Positions 1 to 11,199 of a DNA stretch of 64,000 nucleotides are shown here, piece by piece. The translations under genes were made by a program, and so were the position numbers. The number at the start of each line of letters is the position of its first letter. The first letter of the stretch is position 1. The notes beneath the pieces are model-generated. The model had not been told where the DNA came from and did no database searches. It saw nothing but the letters and a program-made list of their open reading frames with translations. Origin of the DNA: Marasmius tenuissimus (lineage: Eukaryota; Basidiomycota; Agaricomycetes; Agaricales; Marasmiaceae); contig JAQOTA010000020.1 of assembly GCA_029532415.1 (NCBI GenBank), positions 1,240,001 to 1,304,000 of the forward strand, in the 5' to 3' direction.

Positions 1-396
1 TGCTTCATCCTGTTTATGAGGTTCCTCACACGCCACTGCACTTAGGAAATCTTGAAATTGACGATCACGGCCGGTCCAATGCTCGAGAGTGACTCTCCTG
101 TACAAAGGAGGGACTTCATCCGGAAAGGGATCTAGAGTCTAATTTTCAGGTCCATTGGTAGGTTCATCCCGGACGTGATCGAGGTAGATTCGTTCGGCAC
201 GTTGAGGATACATTTTGGCCCATATGAGGTACAATTCTAGTGCAGTGTCCCGGTTATAGTCGGTGAAGTGAGTGGCGCTGGACTGTGCCTGCATGGCTAC
301 AGAACTGAGTACTGATCTGAGTGCTGAGTACTGAGCTACCACCGGGTAATCTGTCAATGCGTTTCAAAAGGCCGAAGTGTTTCCGAGAGACTCACT
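1..396 (-). CDS. Hypothetical gene, 3' part, with in-frame stop or very short intron (partial)
   Basis: The minus strand reads as coding from about 350 down to position 1. An intron at 351-395 (GTGAGT..ACAG) joins it in phase to a further exon that starts at 396 and runs to the right for at least about 70 nt. The reading contains stretches such as TALELYLIWAKMYPQRAER and, further on, LYRRVTLEHWTGRDRQF, which have ordinary protein composition. A TAG at 139-141 lies in the same frame between these two parts. Either the gene ends there and the open frame beyond is chance, or a 36-nt intron (139-174, GT..AG, unusually short) removes it, or the gene is broken. I recognise no domain. The 5' end was not located and the 3' end may lie outside the window. 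Confidence 0.4.
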
Positions 397-519
397 ACGT
401 TGAAAAGCGCGTTTTATACGTTCAAGATGTGTGAGAAAGACGCTGAAGATGCGAATTGAGATGATTATGGGCTCGTGAACGGTTTTTGGAGGCTGTTGAA
501 TCTCTGAATGGCCTCATAT

Positions 520-2062
520 ACCTCCAGCGTGTAGCCCCATCAATCATGCCACAATCACAAATTTTTTTTGATTATTGTGCATCTCTGGCCGGAAGGTGGC
601 ATCGAGAAGAGTCTACACCGTTTGTGCACGGACGATATGGCCCGTATGTTACCATATGTAGGAGTTCAAAGGCTCCATGCACTTGAATATCCTTTGTTCA
701 CGATCGGAAATTGCCGATAGTCGGGCCGAGGGTCGAGACGTTGATCAGGACTCTTCAACTCCAACTGCGATGTGCTGACGCATCATGTATGTCTCTTCGT
801 CTCTCCATCGTCCTTGGGACCCGTTCATATAGACAGCTCCCTCAAATGTGGCCGAAAAATTCGTGCTAGGTCGCCAGAACCCAATAATCACGTCTTGATT
901 CTCCAACTACTCACTGGTCTCCAGGCTGAGAGTGACTACGCCTCTACAGGCCTCATCTCCTCAGCGATGACAAGGCTGAGGTATGGAGAAGTGCAAAAGG
1001 TGCTCTGCCGAGTTCAGCTTGTCAGCTGGGTCGCTGACTGAGCTGCTTTGCGAGAACTTAACGCGGTGATAGCTCGTTATATGCTCTGTGAGTCACGACT
1101 CGGTAAGGATATTCGTGCTTTACATAGAGCCGAAATTTCTCCTAGCTGACTTCATCTCACTGTCTTCATCACAGATTCACGAATTCAAAAGATCCTGCCG
1201 CGATGTTTTGACGCGCCACATCTCATCGCTCAGGAAATAGCGTGATACTGCGATTTGGTATTGATCTAAAGCAAGGTTTGGCCGATACATCGCCAGATTG
1301 TCATCTCCGAGCTCTACAAATCGTTACCGGCGGGAGAGCGACTTTTTATATGGGCGCCACCTCCATATCAATGTCACTATCTTCGCTGAATTGATGGCCG
1401 AGTGATTCGATGGGGAACTTTATAAACTTGTTACAGTAGCAGCGTGTTGCTTCTATATGTCCTGTGAGTCAATTGAATCTTTCTTTGTGTCTTACAACTG
1501 GAAACGCCCTCCTAGAGTTTCTCATTGTATTTGTAGATGTATGAGCTCGGTGACCTTTACCCGATCTACAAGCATGAATCATGGTTCATGAAGAGATTGA
1601 TGGAGTTTCTAGTTTCCTTGCAATCTCGATGCGACCTCGAAGGTTAAGACGCCTTTGTCCGCCTGGCGCCGCATTCTAACGTCCAGATATGTAGCAAGTT
1701 CGAACACTGGTTAGGGCTATTTTCTTGTGGATTTCCTTTGCCAATTCGTTCTATCAATAACGAAATAGCGCACTTATCGAGGCGATTATCACGGATATCT
1801 GACTACGAACGTTTGAACATCTCGAACGCCTCGACACAGTGTCAAGCCACTGCCAGAACGGAAAACCCGGTCCGCTACGGGCAACGGGCCGCTCAAGCAC
1901 GAGGCAGGGACAGAGTGATCGGAGTTTGAAACAATTTTTTCAGGCGAGTGCTGTGCTGGCAGCTGGCAGTTGTTGATTCTCGCTTTGCTCTTCCCCATTG
2001 CCATCACCCATCATCAGATCACCCATCACCAGCAGGTAATAAGGGTGTAATACAGTGCAAAA
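520..2062. other. Unassigned stretch, no convincing gene
   Basis: Open frames here are short (below 90 codons) and on both strands. None has recognisable motifs or a consistent set of splice sites. The right end is the 5' flank of the GATA-factor gene. Confidence 0.4.
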
Positions 2063-4358
2063 ATGTATGAAAGCGACAGGTGAGTTTCCCTGACATTATT
2101 TCACCACAATTGTCTTTTACTTCTTTCTCATTGTCGCGCGTCGCTCATGCTCTCTGTTCAGGCAGGAAAATCGGAATCATTCTTCTCCTGGAGCCGGTGG
2201 GTTACGGCTATCAACACCACCGCTGGGGACAGGTTCAACAGCGAATGGAACAGCAGTCATTGACCCTGCATTGGAAGGGGAGACTGGGGGTTCTGGAGCG
2301 CGATCTGGGGAAGCCGTCCCGCCAAAATTGAGACGATCTCCAGCACCCCCGCAAGCCGCTGTACGAAGAGCGAAGGAGAACGACTATAGTCCAGTTGAGG
2401 TAAGTTGCTCGTTCGCGTTTTCTCTCTTTCGTGTCACTGCAAGACCGGACTTTCCAAGGTTGCAGGAGAGTGCTGTCTATGTTACCGAAGAGAACGCTAT
2501 ACCTGTCATTCCTCGATGAAGTGCGCTCTTTCTTCGCAGGCTGGCCCATTCGTCCTGGTTTTACTCGGTTCACTGAACTGGCAGCCTCAGAACCATTGCT
2601 TGTGTTTATTTCAAGGCTATCTCACATGCCTTTTCGCCTTTTTGGAATGTGGCAGAAAGGTTGATTATCGTTTATTTCGCTTCGTAGGAACATCCAAATC
2701 TCTCGTCGAACTCAGCGGACCGGTCAACGATACAGCACCGTAGCATGCCAAACTCCAATTCTTCAAAACGTTCTGCCTCACCCGCCACCTCAGATGATGA
2801 ATCCAGGCGACCAGGTTCCAGAAACGAAGAATCTCGCGGTCACAATGGTGCACACCACGAATCAAGCTATCACTACCCTCCAATGCACCCTGGACATCCT
2901 CAGTATCATCACGGACATGCGCCTCTTCCTCACATAACTCACCATGGCCATTATTACTCTCATCCACCACCCCCACCCCCGCCAGGCCTTCATGGCTATA
3001 GCTATTACCCTCCCCCTCCTCCACCAGGACATATTTTGCCCTACCCCGGACACCCGCACCAATTGCCCCCACCTCATTCGTACCCCCATTCACACCAACT
3101 TCCCCACGCACAATCACCGACCTCGCCTCACTCCCCGCACTCCCATCCATTACCGCCGCACAATCAATTGCCTGGTCACGGTCCCCTATCTTCACATAGC
3201 CCGCGCGAGACCTATGGTCCAGGAGGTTATGTTTCCGGTGCGCAGAGTAGCGGGTACTCTCAACCGGGCGGTAATGTCTATCCATCTGGCGGGGGTTCTC
3301 CCGGTTCGGGGGAGATCACGTATACCGAAGATGCTGCAACCAAGTTGAGCGATAGGGTCAGGAGAAGGTGCTTCAACTGTGGTACGATAGACACTAGCAC
3401 ATGGAGAAGAAGCAACTTGAACCCCGGGAAGGTGGTAAGTACGACTTGTTGACCTTACGGCCTCATGTTCTCATCGAACTCTTCTAAGCTTTGCAACAAA
3501 TGTGGCCTCTTTGAGCGGACTCACTCAAGGCCACGACCCGAACAATTTCCCCATAAACGGGGTCCTCTGACAGGCACGATGTCACAAGATCGGGGTTCAC
3601 CCTTGTCGCCCAACAGCAATGCCTATCCCCAATCATCGCCACTCGTTCCTTCTCAGGGACAATCCCACATAGCGAACTCTCTACCATACCCTTTACAAAC
3701 TAATGCCGCTCATCACCTACCTTCCTCTGGACACCCCTCCCCCCTTTCACATTCTTCGCACTCGCCAACAAACCCTCACACCCCCCATTCGCCTCATCTT
3801 CAAGGCCCTGCATCGAACCATACTTCGCTACCTCCATCTGGCTCGTTGGTGTCACCAACAGGATCGTCGCCTCATTCCCCTCACCCACCTCACCACCTTC
3901 CTTCGTTCGCCCCTCATATGACTCTACCACCCCCTCGCGGGCCGATCGTGTCTTCGTCAGGGACCCACTTGCCGCCAATCAACACTGCGTATGGCGGGGA
4001 CGAGGGAAGATCCTCGAGGTTGCCTCACATACAAACGATGGAGGCGTGGCATGCGAACGGTGATGGTGCTCATCCTCGTGCCAATGGGCGGGTGCAGACC
4101 CCTGTCGAGGGTGGTGATGAGAAGAAGGGTGCTGCGAAGCGGAAACGAGCGAAGGGAGTGCCGAATGATCAGGATGAAGATGGGCGGGAGGGAAAGAGGG
4201 AGAGGACAGATCCTGGTCTTGATGTCGTCAATGGCCATGGGTCCCTCAAAGGGATTGTGATATCAAGGGACGAGGACGCAGAGGAAGAAGAGGATGAAAG
4301 GGCCGCAGCTGCGGCTGTCGTCCTACGTGGAGAGATTACGGACGAAGACGAAAAGTGA
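2063..4358 (+). CDS. GATA-type zinc-finger transcription factor
   Basis: Proposed exons are 2063-2079, 2162-2399, 2688-3434 and 3489-4358, about 623 aa. The finger reads CFNCGTIDTSTWRR then LNPGKV and, after the last intron, LCNKCGLFERTH, that is Cys-X2-Cys-X19-Cys-X2-Cys followed by a basic tail with RPRPEQFPHKRG. GATA fingers bind GATA-like DNA sites in the nucleus. The last intron (3435-3488, GTAAGT..TAAG, phase 0) cuts inside the finger between Val and Leu. The region before the finger is rich in His, Pro and Ser. The C-terminus has a basic KRKRAK patch and an acidic run near the stop. The intron at 2400-2687 keeps frame but is long for this genome, so it may hide another small exon. The first exon (17 nt) is inferred from phase. 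Target genes cannot be told from sequence. Confidence 0.8.
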
Positions 4359-4851
4359 AAATGAGTTTCACCAATCACAAGGGTTCCAGTGTGGTATTTT
4401 CCTGCTTATCGTTCCGTGTTTCTATATTCCTATTTTCATATGCCTTCCCCTCGTTGTATTTGCCAAATGCCAACGTTTTTGACGTTGAGCAGCTAACTGT
4501 CTTATATGTCCCCCAACCCTCCTCGACGATATATATTATTCGATACCCTTTCGTCGATCCTACCCTTTGAGACTTCTTTGTGACCTGCTTATGTAGCCCT
4601 TGTTGCGTATCATACCCTCCCATCGTTTGCTGTCAATGCTTTGACTACCTTCGGTTTTGATCCCCCGTCCTCCCCCAGTTAATGTTCACGTTCCTGTTCA
4701 GCGTATACGTATTTGTCGTCGTTATGCATCCGTAGGTTTACGATGCTCGGTTTGAACCAGAAACAAAGACGAATGCGCTCGGTACCGTTTATGTGGCCGG
4801 CGCGAATCTTGCTTGGAGTCACCGAGACGTGACATGAGGACCAGAATCTTT
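4359..4851. other. 3' flank of the GATA gene, no gene seen
   Basis: AT-richer sequence after the GATA stop codon. Only short frames on both strands; probably 3' UTR and intergenic DNA. Confidence 0.4.
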
Positions 4852-5043
4852 CACTGGACGCAAAGCCTGCTCACTTTCCTTTCACTTTCCTGCACTTTCC
4901 TCGCACTCTTTGTTCCGGGCATATATACTAATCATTATAATTTTGTTTGCAAGGAGAATCACCATCGTGTATTGAGTGGCTCAAAGACCTTTGTCGAGAA
5001 AAAGGAAAGTGCAGGGAAAGTGAGCAGGCTCTTGCCTCCAGTG
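4852..5043. repeat. Foldback inverted repeat (about 40-49 bp arms, about 100 bp loop)
   Basis: The arm at 4852-4900 begins CACTGGACGCAAAGCCTGCT. The arm at 5004-5043 is its near reverse complement, ending AGCAGGCTCTTGCCTCCAGTG. The left arm carries one extra copy of a CTTTCA/CTTTCC unit. It could be a MITE-like relic or the template of a hairpin RNA. No target-site duplication is obvious and no second copy was noticed in the window. Confidence 0.6.
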
Positions 5044-5213
5044 TTTTCAACCTTTTCGTGAAAGCATGGTGGTCGGCTCTTGGTCGGCATTGTCATCAGC
5101 TTTCACTATCGTGAGATATTTACCATAAGGCACCGGTTATCACCTTTTCGTGATCAACTTCAAGGCAATCAGACGGGGAGCTACTCCAACGACGGCAAAA
5201 AGAATTGAAAAAA

Positions 5214-5295
5214 GGGCCTCACTGGGAATTGAACCCAGGACCTCTCGCATCGGAGTATACCCAAAGCGAGAATCATGCTACTAGACCATAAGGCC
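5214..5295 (-). tRNA. tRNA-Pro (anticodon UGG) with a short intron
   Basis: Read on the minus strand, a 7-bp acceptor stem (GGCCTTA with TGAGGCC, one G-U pair), D arm GGTCTAGTAGCATGAT, anticodon stem CTCGC/GCGAG and T arm CTGGG-TTCAATT-CCCAG are all present, with discriminator C at 5214. The loop TTTGGG..T gives anticodon UGG. An intron of about 10 nt (TATACTCCGA) sits in the usual place after base 37. The box A and box B regions resemble eukaryotic tRNA-Pro genes. Confidence 0.93.
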
Positions 5296-5579
5296 GCTGA
5301 TATACGGCAAAACGTTCAGCATGATGATTGGAATAAAAGCCTTCCAGGTGTGTGGCTTAACCCCTGCTTAACCCTGAGAATTTTCGAAGTCCGACTGCCA
5401 TTGCACGAAGCTTAAGGCTCCGACGTGTGAGGACCTGGAGAGCACCTCGCACCTCGCATTCGCCCTGATTCTTCCTCTGCCCTTAATATAGAACGTGAAC
5501 TACGGTATTTCTGACCTTCGATATTTCTGGTCATCGATCTCAGATATGGTAGTGTTAATTCCACCCCACTTCGGGCCTC

Positions 5580-5709
5580 ATGGCCAGCTCCGAGCCCGTT
5601 TATCGACTAACGTCGTCTCCTGACACCGAGGAGATCCCTCTAGAAGCGTTGCAGGGTTTTCAAGAGGCTGGAAAGAATGATCGTGATGGAAGTTCTACGA
5701 CTGGAAGGG
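5580..5709 (+). CDS. Possible coding exon upstream of the arrestin-like gene
   Basis: An ATG at 5580 opens a 43-codon frame (begins MASSEPVYRLTSSPDTEE) that ends at a good donor, GTAAGTGCTG, in phase 1. A candidate intron ends at 5764 (ACGTAG). A longer splice to 6220 would also be in frame with the arrestin-like gene, whose own ATG is at 6222. So this may be a 5' exon of that gene or the start of a separate small gene. No domain is visible. Confidence 0.35.
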
Positions 5710-6221
5710 GTAAGTGCTGTTTTTGACAACTGGCAGAACTCTGAGTCTTACCATCGGAACGTAGCTGGTGTTGGTCAGTGGTGCAGCTTGGCTCGCTACC
5801 TAATCGCAAAATTCCCTCTGTTCATAGAACGGACTGACAGAGTTATGTCGTCTTGCTATTATTTCCAAGAGTGGCCACACTCCCTACGCCGTGAATTCTA
5901 ATTTCTGACCGGAAAACAATGAGAGGGCCCATCGAATGAATACCCACTTTAGGGCCGTAGGTATCGAGCTCTATCAACCCAGCCTAATGCTTACCCGACT
6001 AAGGAGATCCGCTTCTCTTGAGTCTTAGCTTCAGCTAGAGCCCAGGATCGAAGCATTCAAAATTTCCTGGGGAAAGGCAGTTGTTATCGGTCAGTGAGCA
6101 TTTCGCGTCTTCCTCTGTGCTTCTCAGCCGTCTTCTAGACTGTGAAGCGAGGCATAAATACTGCCTGACTTTGCGTCGATGCGACCCGAACTCTCCTTGG
6201 CTACCTGGAACCTCTGCAGGC

Positions 6222-7718
6222 ATGCGACCAAGCTCATCATCGGATAATCGAAGCCCAGGTGGACAGAGGCCTCCATCCTACGTTCTCGTTGGCGACCCAA
6301 CCCCACCGCCAGACTATTCCGCGGGTTTGAGACAGGGGGAGCGCGTTATTCAGTCTACGCCTGGTCCTTCCTATTCTCAATCAATGGGAACGGTCAGGAG
6401 GGATGCTGGAGGAGACACAGTCGTTTTGGTGGGACAATCGGATGGAATCTCGACGCCGGTCTACGAGCAAGGTGGCGTCGTGAGTGGCTTCATTGAATTG
6501 GATCCCACTCGACGGGATAACGTTGCGGAGGTCTCTGTCAAGGTCAGTTCTAACCTATGGTTGGTTATATTCACTAACAGGAATACTAGCTTACAGGCTG
6601 TTTGAGGCTTCGTCTCCCCGGAAGCGCATCGCACACCGTAAAGTTGATTCGGGAAAAACGTGTCCTATGGGCATTTGATTCGTCTCAACCCTCTGTTTGT
6701 TCGCCCACTCTACCCTTTGAATGCACGATACCATCCAAGGTCTCGGGTATCACTCATGGAGGGGCATCGGAGTCGTTGCCTCCTTCCTTTGAAAGTGGCG
6801 CTCTGGTCATCGGCCCTTCTTCCCTCACCGCTTACTGTAGATACACTGTTGTGGTGAAGATCACACGGTCGTTCCGGCGACTTGGGAAAAGAGTTACTAT
6901 GAGTAGGACAAAGCGGTGAATATCAGTTTCTCCATGCTACATCAGTGCTAGATATTCACACATCTTTCCAGTATAGATATTCCATTCAGCTATAATCCAC
7001 GGCCAAGACCTCCGTTTCGTACCTTTTCATCTCTGGACTCGCTTTCCGGCCTCAAGACCGCTCCAGATGAATGGCACCAAAGATTGACTGTGATACATCC
7101 TTGTAGGGACGAGCTCCCCTCCGTCATCTGCCATGTATAGATTTCATGCTTGTTATTCGATGAACAGATACTGAGTATCTCCAATTAGCTCCTCATCCCT
7201 TCCAAAAGGGTGTTCGCGCTCACCGATCCCGTTCCGTTCCATGTTCAGCTCTCTAGCTCTCATCTTCCGCATCGAGAACTCTATACAACTCGAGGGAGTA
7301 CCCGCCATACACCTGAGCCCTTCGTACACGTACACGTCCTTCGTCAAATCCTTCTCGAAGTGAATGGGAAGAAAGATTGGAGGGAAGCCATAATCGGTCA
7401 CGGAATTCTCAGCCGAGTTCAACCCGACGGGGGTACTGAAACCTCAATAGCGGGAGAAGAGAGTCTCAACTGGGAAGGACAGATTAAATTTCTTGAGAAT
7501 TTGGCGTGTCCCAGCTTCGCGGCGGGAGGAATTACAGTCAAGGTTAGTAGTACTAGTGAATATGCCGGGTTGCTCAAATAACAGCCGCTGACTTCTATGA
7601 CACACTGCAGGATTTTGTCGTCCTAACTGTATCTCCGGGCTTGGCCGTGTCAGAGATGTGCTCTATTCAGCGAGTCCATCGATCTGTTGTTCCAGTCAAG
7701 TTGATAACAGGCTTGTGA
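6222..7718 (+). CDS. Arrestin-like domain protein
   Basis: Exons 6222-6542, 6590-6915, 6972-7134, 7189-7542 and 7611-7718 give about 423 aa with consistent phases. After a Pro/Ser-rich N-terminus (PPSYVLVGDPTPPPDYSAG), the protein follows the layout of basidiomycete arrestin-like proteins: a beta-rich first half with GFIELDPTRRDNVAEVSVK and LTGCLRLRLPG, the linker DIPFSYNPRPRPP, the TAPDEWHQRLTV motif, and a second half with SKRVFALTDPVPFHVQL. In fungi such proteins act mostly as adaptors for ubiquitin ligases in endocytosis of membrane proteins. That role is inferred from the family; no PY motif was confirmed here. All introns are 47-68 nt. The upstream exon at 5580-5709 could add residues. 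Confidence 0.8.
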
Positions 7719-8318
7719 TCTGATGTCTGCTTCTCTTCATTCTCTACTTCGCTGTACTGTTCCTCGTGTCCACCGTTGTGTTGCTAGAGTCCGAGTCTGA
7801 TATTGTCTGCGTCGTCGATTTGGACTTGTAACAAGATTTTGTACAAACTCATAGCCTTGGCAAGTGGTACTCCCCTTATAAGCCCTTATAGCGCCCCCTT
7901 ACTACGACAGTAACGTACGTTGAATCACTGTCTCTAAATGCGATGAGTCAACTCCGATTTGAATTTTGCGCCACGTTTTGTTTCGGTGAGTTGTCGGCAG
8001 TTGAAGTTGCACTGGCCACACCCGCCTTTATTATCGTGGGTTCCGATGTTCTCTTTCTACTTTAGCTTATCTCTTCCGAGTAGGCCATGGAGGCCCTCGT
8101 GATGCTGGCCCAAGAGTGATGAAACAACCGGCAGCTTTGAGGGGCGTGAGAAAAATGACATTGTAAGGCCCGGAATGACAAACAGACGATGCAACCGTCC
8201 TCACATCCGAACCCCCATCAAGGAGCACCTCTCTGGCCACTCCGTCCGTGCGTCAATAGGAGGATACCCAGACACTCTCAATAAATCGTCTATGTCGCCC
8301 TGCTGAAGGACTCAAGCC
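7719..8318. other. Intergenic region
   Basis: Between the stop of the arrestin-like gene and the ATG of the Rap1-Myb-like gene. No open frame of note; probably 3' UTR plus promoter. Confidence 0.45.
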
Positions 8319-10405
8319 ATGGAATCTCACTCATCCCCACCTTATTACCCGGCTCATGTAACAGACCCTTCCACTTCCCGCCGCCCACCGTCGAGGAGAA
8401 TGACCGAGGCTGATGATGATTTTCTGGTTTCATGGCTTGCAAAGAATAACCCAGATGGGATTGGGAGGAGAGGGCAACAGATGTATGAGAAGCTTGTGGT
8501 AGAGGTGTGTTATCAGTCGTCTACTCAAAATTGTCGCGGAACGTTTCTCAGCTTCTGGGGCTTTTGGGCTTCGGTTGTTGGGTACTCGTAGTTTGGGGCT
8601 CTTTCAACTCATTCAACTTTCTATTAGCATCCAATCGGTACAGATATATGCTCAAGTACTTGGCGAGAGCGGTACATTCGAAACAGGGAATACTTCGACC
8701 CTCTCATACGCCAGTATCTCATCGACAACATGCAATCAGACGATATCGCTGACAGCTCCTCGAAGATTCCACCTGCGATTCAACCCTTTACATCAGAGGA
8801 TGAAGCAGTTCTGGTAGAGTATCTTGCCAAGAACGCCTCCCCTGATGGGAAAGGTCTAACGGGTCGTGTGTATTATCAAAACCTCAGTGCCAACGTAAGT
8901 CTTGGACGACCGTTCATCGTTCATTGCTTTATGGATTTGAACTCGCTTGTAACTACAGGCAGATGACGCATGCCCGGGGGGGACAAAACATTCCTGGCAG
9001 ACATGGCGGGACCATTATGTTTCTAATGCCGAGAGGTTGAACAAGCTGATCGAATCGTACCGCACAACCCATGGCATAAGACCTAGCCCACGTCAGAGCG
9101 CTAATCGATCAGTTTCGGCCAAATCCCAGCAAGATCTCTTATTTGCGGGGTTTCTCGCAGAAATGAAAGCCGAAGGTGTGACAGCCTTTGGTGGCAAGAC
9201 AGTGTATCAAAGGCTGTTGGACGATGTAAGTAAACGTCAACCCCCTTCTCCATGTCGGACATAGCAGTTTCATTGTCAACTTACCATATCTGGCTCAATC
9301 TCCTCTTTTTCAAGGAACACGGCAAGTGGCCATGGGGGAAGCAGCGCAGCCTTCATGGTTGGAAATCCAGATACCACGCTTACAAGCCCGTGCTTGAGCC
9401 TATGATCAATGCGAGATTTGCTGAAATAACCTCAACGACGTCACCTCGCCCTTCATCTCCAAGCCCACCCGACAGCGCGACGTCACCCGATAGCTCGGAA
9501 AGCTTGGAGGACGAGACTGTTACACCAACGCAGGCCCCCGAGCAAAACTCACGTACACCAGGCCCCGACGACCGTTTTCCATCCACTTCCTACCCTCTCA
9601 CTTTACTATCCCCAAAATACACCGACAGCGACAGCCCATCTTCGCCACGTGTTGAAAGCACGACAGGGCTGTCGCTCTCTCGATATTCCGAGACGAGACC
9701 GGATCCAGACGACCCTCTTTCGCAAGCCGTTGCTGCGGTAATATCGCAAGTGCCAACATACGGACTATTTACCCGCCAAGATGATACGGTTCTTTTGAAG
9801 TACATGGTTGAGAGAAGCATCCAAGCCAGACCTGGCAAGAAGAAGCGGCTTGGCGACATCTTCGACGCAATTGACGTTTTTCAGGACCTTACGAAAACGG
9901 TGCCGGTAAGCATTCATTCCCTTAATCTTTCCCCATGAAGCAGGGGTGAGGTGATCTATGACAGGAGCTAATAGCTCTTTCTCTATTGCTCAGGCTGCTG
10001 GGAGGCACACAGCTCAGGCCTGGAGAACACGTTACATGAAGCACAAGTTACAGTTTGACCGCCTTGTCGATTCGATGAAAGGCCCAATTGAGCGCGCACG
10101 ACGCCAGGCGTCCAGCCGTGATTCTATATCAGACATATCTTATGGCACAAAGAGACAAATAGGGGAGGATGATCTGTCTAGGCGACCGAAAAGAGCAAAG
10201 ATACCGGGGAGAGGCGGGAATCGGAAACACGCTGAAGAGAGCCCCGAAATGCTCGCTCATCGCACGATTCGAGGTATGTTTCAATGGGTCTTACTCTCGC
10301 CGACGCATCGATCCAGCTCACGAACGGCCAGGTTCCAGCACTAAGTCCGATACTGAGGAAGAAGATGAAGTTGCTGGGTATCTCTGCTCCATGATGGATG
10401 ACTAG
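8319..10405 (+). CDS. Protein with four Rap1-type Myb-like repeats
   Basis: Exons 8319-8504, 8628-8894, 8959-9225, 9315-9905, 9994-10273 and 10332-10405 give about 554 aa. Four repeats can be aligned: DDFLVSWLAKNNPDG..STWRERYIRN, DEAVLVEYLAKNASPDG..SWQTWRDHYVSN, QDLLFAGFLAEMKAEG..KWPWGKQRSLHGWKSRY and DDTVLLKYMVERSIQ..TAQAWRTRYMKH. Each has an acidic start, a hydrophobic first helix and a W-x-x-R-Y end, as in the Myb-like domain of Rap1/TRF2-interacting proteins. A Ser/Pro/Thr-rich linker lies between repeats 3 and 4, and a basic stretch (RRPKRAKIPG) near the end could be a nuclear signal. Family members bind telomeric or promoter DNA; the role of this protein is not known. The first intron (123 nt) is longer than the others. 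Confidence 0.72.
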
Positions 10406-10825
10406 GACCACATCAAGCGATTTTTTTACGTGCGAACATCTACCTTAGTATGTACACTTTATCTATGTTCTTGGTCCCTTGATAACTATGGGCTCAGTTA
10501 ATAATCTAATAATACATGGCGCGGGGTCTGATGGGCTATAGCCTGTTATGTCGAAACAGCGAACGAGCAGGATGAAACCGAAATCGAACAATCAACAATC
10601 AGGAAGGGTCGAATAACGTACTTGAAATGCCGATCTGGGATAAGAAGAGAATCGCGCTATAGTGGCCGTACTGGATCGTGCGGGCAGGCTGCAGGCCTTG
10701 GAACACATGATTGGGTATCGCGTCGCTGAGCACTGGTCGGAGTTCTTGTAGCTGCGTTCCACTATAACCCCTGGTCACTCGACGTTGGAGTGAGGCATCG
10801 ATGTTCGGTCACCTTCCTTTGGATC
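10406..10825. other. Intergenic region
   Basis: 3' flank of the Rap1-Myb-like gene. No supported gene. Confidence 0.4.
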
Positions 10826-11108
10826 TCATGTTCCCCCCTCGTCTTTGGTCAAAGGGCGGGAAAGACGCTCATGAATAGCTTCCAAGACGCCCCCGACTGT
10901 CTTCAAAACGACCTTGTCATTTCTTCGTCGCAGGTGCACGCACAGTGGATCTTCGGAAGAAATTCTGCGAATTTCAGTATCTGTTACATGTATCGGATCT
11001 CCGCCTGCAAAGGAAACGGGTGCTTCCCTGTAGATGATCTCGAAGGGATAGGAAGCAGCGATGTTTCCACCGTCATGGGTAGCACGCATCGTCACATCCT
11101 ATATGATT
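10826..11108 (-). CDS. Possible exon of an unknown gene
   Basis: From an acceptor-like CATATAG just right of this interval, the minus strand reads DVTMRATHDGGNIAASYPFE and continues through IIYREAPVSFAGGDPIHV to a TGA at about 10826. The composition looks protein-like, but no upstream exon with a start could be fixed and no family is recognised. A candidate upstream exon near 11.2 kb reads NLLIGPKGRGTGKLF. Confidence 0.3.
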
Positions 11109-11199
11109 TGTGGCGTATGGTCGTCGTGGCCGGCTCGGGGCAGACTTCGAGTGTCTTGGGCTTTTTCAATTCTCGACCCCACGAGAATTTAGAGACCGA

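Noticed and set aside
2665..3285. 206-codon minus-strand frame
   Set aside because: It lies opposite the GATA-factor exon and arises from its His/Pro/Ser-rich composition; the plus strand has the zinc finger and splice sites.
6081..6221. Upstream in-frame ATG for the arrestin-like gene
   Set aside because: The extension MLSVSEHFASSSVLLSRLLD has no family resemblance, and the family normally begins near the Ser/Pro-rich MRPSSSS start at 6222.
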